Source: Undaria pinnatifida (Eukaryota; Sar; Phaeophyceae; Laminariales; Alariaceae). Taken from it: a DNA stretch of 64,000 nt. This document shows, piece by piece, positions 61,974 to 64,000 of the stretch. The notes under the pieces are model-generated. The model had not been told where the DNA came from. It ran no database searches and saw only the letters and a list, made by a program, of their open reading frames with translations. Position 1 is the stretch's first letter, and each line of letters starts with the position of its first letter. A program made the translations under genes and the position numbers. The stretch covers positions 6,902,574 through 6,966,573 of the forward strand of contig JABAKD010000014.1 of the NCBI GenBank assembly GCA_012845835.1. Direction: 5' to 3'.

Positions 61974-62135
61974 TTGTGGATGGTGGGATTCGAACCCACG
62001 ACCCAAAGAAAACATGGTATGTCGACGACGCCATTTGTTAAGGTATTAGCGAGGTGTTAGTTCGTTTGACCACTTGCAAAAGGTTAACCAATAGATAGCT
62101 TACCCAAACTAAGCCTTATAACACGTGTCCTTCAG
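61974..62135 (-). repeat. tRNA-derived repeat, - strand copy with intact B box
   Basis: On the - strand: AAGGCTTAGTTTGGGTAAGC, AAGTGGTCAAACGAACTAAC, ATGGCGTCGTCGACATACC, then GTGGGTTCGAATCCCACC, a perfect B box, and ATCCACAATACACC. It is about 85-90% similar to the 63-kb copies. Confidence 0.72.
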
Positions 62136-62479
62136 TTCCACAAGTCTGGGTGGCTAGAGACGCAAGACTGCAGGATATAGGGCCAATATAGTTGGTGTAG
62201 AACCGGCGTTTAGGAGCTCAGATCTTCGTTTTTCACCGGTGTTCGTTAAAATTTTTAGGGGGGGGGCTATCGTGCAAGCACTCAATTTTAAAGTCTTGAG
62301 GGAGTTCAACCGCACTATAGAGGTCGAAACGTCAGAACGTCAGAAACTTTAGTCTGTAAAAGGGCAACCACTACCGGACTATAGAGGGATGTGACTCGAT
62401 GTGACTGTGGCAGCATGCGGACTAGCTCCCCGGTTTCCCCTAGTATAATACGTATAATAGGTATATATTAGTGGTACCC

Positions 62480-62630
62480 GTGCTATAGTGGGAACCGAAG
62501 GACACACCAGCTAGCGCTGGATGGCGCATGCAATTGATTTGAGTTAAATCGACACACGACATGTATGAAAATACGTGGAAGTGTATGGTGAGCTTAAGCT
62601 TTATTGTTCCCAATCCGCCGGAGAATAAAA
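62480..62630 (+). repeat. Short element B, copy 3 (5'-truncated)
   Basis: Contains the second half of element B: CCAGCTAGCGCTGG, GAGTTAAATCGACACACGAC, ATGAAAATACGTGGAAGTG, AAGCTTTATTG and AATCCGCCGGAG. The first hairpin is missing. Confidence 0.7.
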
Positions 62631-63030
62631 ATATTTCAAAATGAATAAAGAAGTAAAAATAAAAGGGTGCCGCCGGCACTTTCGGCTGGCACATACCAAG
62701 CGCTATCTCGTCCTCTTCCTAGCCTTTTCCCTTTCCTGCTGCAAGCTGCACTGCGCATAGAGTATTATTCGGTTAGTTTTGGGAACGGGAGAACTCTATG
62801 CCGTAGTTGAGCGGATACCCGCGGCCATGTGAGTTCAGTTTGCACATATTGGATCATTTCACTTGTGCGCCTTCTGTTAAGATACGGCCTCGAAAGTCGG
62901 GGAATCCAACGTAACGTAGACGAATCTCGAGGCGCGGCCGTGGCTAGTTGACTTCCAAGCCGCCACCGCTCCTCGATAGTTCTTCAACTTTGGGATTATA
63001 AGTTTTGGGTCTTTGTCTTTGGGTTGTGTT

Positions 63031-63370
63031 ATAAGGCTTAGTTTGAGTAAGCTATTGGTTAACCAGTTGCAAGTGGTCAAACGGACTAATACCCCACTAA
63101 TACCTTGACAAATGGCGTCGTCGACAGACCATGGGTTTTTGGGTCGTGGGTTCGATCCCCACCATCCACAATAATAAACTTTTCAAATTTTCCCCATCCA
63201 TAAGGCTTAGTTTGGGTAAGCTATTGGTTAACCAGTTGCAAGTGGTCAAACGGACTAATACCCCACTAATACCTTGACAAATGGCGTCGTCGACAGACCA
63301 TGGGTTTTTGGGTCGTGGGTTCGATCCCCACCATCCACAATAATAAACTTTTCAAATTTTCCCCATCCAT
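63031..63370 (+). repeat. Tandem pair of a 169-bp tRNA-derived (Leu/Ser-like) repeat
   Basis: Two nearly identical 169-base units, starting at 63031/63032 and 63201. Each has an A-box-like AGTGGTCAAACGGACTAA and, 75 bases on, GTGGGTTCGATCCCCACC, a perfect T arm and B box. Each ends CATCCACAATAATAAACTTT and TTCAAATTTTCCCCATCCA. The 5' acceptor strand does not pair with the 3' end, so this is not an intact tRNA gene. Confidence 0.75.
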
Positions 63371-63379
63371 GTCGAACTT

Positions 63380-63575
63380 GAAAGATACTCTCCCTCGCAT
63401 CCCCAGGAAATGGAACGGCTTGGATATTGGCAGAGGTCCGCCGTATATCCGGCTGACCTGCTATCCCGCCGTTTCAGGCGGGGAAAGTGTTATCAGGCTT
63501 AGTTTAGGTAAGCTATTGGTTAACCTTTTGCAAGTGGTCAAACTGACTAATACCCCACTAATACCTTAACAGTTG
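63380..63575 (+). repeat. Third copy of the tRNA-derived repeat, 5' part plus leader
   Basis: Leader CTCTCCCTCGCATCCCCAGG, GGAACGGCTTGGATAT, CGCCGTTTCAGGCGGGG, then AGGCTTAGTTTAGGTAAGC and AAGTGGTCAAACTGACTAAT, ending before the T arm. The whole block is the inverse of 57240-57455. Confidence 0.7.
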
Positions 63576-63644
63576 TTCGTAGTGTCCTGAGGGTCTTCGT
63601 CGGGTTTTGGGGCGGTTCTTCCATTATTTTTTCTTTCTGTCCTG

Positions 63645-63900
63645 CCGGAGACTGATTCTACGATAGCCCCCCCTAAAACCAGCGATTTTCTTTAACGGAC
63701 GCTTCGTGGCTGCTCGATACAAGGAAGGATACTGTTGAAGTCAAAGTATCTATATATTTTCTTGGGTGCAAAGGTCTATCGATCGATGACGTCGGGGTGT
63801 CGGGGGACGCCGTGTTTCAGGAGATAGGGCCGGGAGCTGGTTTTGAAACCGGCGATTTCGTTGAAGAAAAGTTGGGGGGGCTATCGTAGAACGACTCCGG
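63645..63900 (+). mobile_element. MITE family D, best-ended copy (256 bp)
   Basis: Terminal inverted repeats: CCGGAG then TTCTACGATAGCCCCCC on the left, and GGGGGGCTATCGTAGAA then CTCCGG on the right. Inside are GCGATTTTCTTTAACG, GATGACGTCGGGGTGTC, TTTCAGGAGATAGGGCCG and CCGGCGATTTCGTTGAAG. Two further copies lie at 51.7-52.4 kb. Confidence 0.8.
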
Positions 63901-64000
63901 ACCCCCTGCTCAGTGCCGGGTCAGGATTCGGGTAAAATGTCGCTATCTGAGGCGCAGGGCTGTCGTCTTTTCGTCATTGTTCAATTTCGCCCTGCCGACG

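Noticed and set aside
63074-63170. Candidate functional tRNA-Leu or tRNA-Ser gene
   Set aside because: The T arm is perfect but the acceptor strands do not pair and the A-to-B spacing is too long. The copies behave like dispersed repeats.

Overview
The window is eukaryotic nuclear DNA. It is gene-poor and repeat-rich: coding sequence is split by introns, long mono- to pentanucleotide tracts are common, and degenerate retrotransposons and short inverted-repeat elements fill most of the rest. One transposon carries a short frame that looks like a heterokont signal peptide followed by a plastid-targeting GAF-type motif. That frame, the long introns and the LINE types suggest a stramenopile alga, perhaps a brown alga. 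This is inference; no rRNA, organelle gene or marker gene is present to confirm it.

Two genes can be supported. The main one runs on the + strand from about 33.8 to 44.84 kb. It is a multi-exon cation/Ca2+ exchanger of the CCX/NCLX (SLC8B1-like) type. Nine exons join in phase and give both alpha repeats (GNGAPD in alpha-1, GNCAGD in alpha-2), a long hydrophilic loop, the second membrane bundle and the stop codon. The first exons were not found. The second gene is on the - strand at 7.6-9.45 kb: one large exon for a hyperacidic, repeat-built protein of unknown function.

Layout: 0-7 kb dispersed repeats and C- or G-rich tracts; 7.6-9.45 kb acidic-protein gene; 10-14 kb repeats and a tandem duplication; 14.3-16.6 kb tRNA-derived SINE heads in an 0.8-kb tandem duplication; 16.9-18.2 kb composite repeat (second copy at 57.5-58.8 kb); 18.3-19.4 kb LINE relic; 20.7-21.5 and 26.4-27.2 kb two inverted copies of a PIF/Harbinger-like element; 23.5-32 kb several copies of a 300-bp repeat family; 33.1-44.84 kb exchanger gene, with LINE relics in or beside its introns; 45-56 kb MITE families, minisatellites and long microsatellites; 56-64 kb SINE-like tRNA-derived repeats, a 100-bp satellite and further MITEs.

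The most unusual observations are: (1) the exchanger introns hold decayed partial copies of the neighbouring exons at several boundaries; (2) both copies of the Harbinger-like element carry a presequence-like frame that differs only by synonymous changes over about 20 codons apart from its start codon; (3) a 200-bp element with three look-alike hairpins sits inside a LINE relic with an intact 10-bp target-site duplication.
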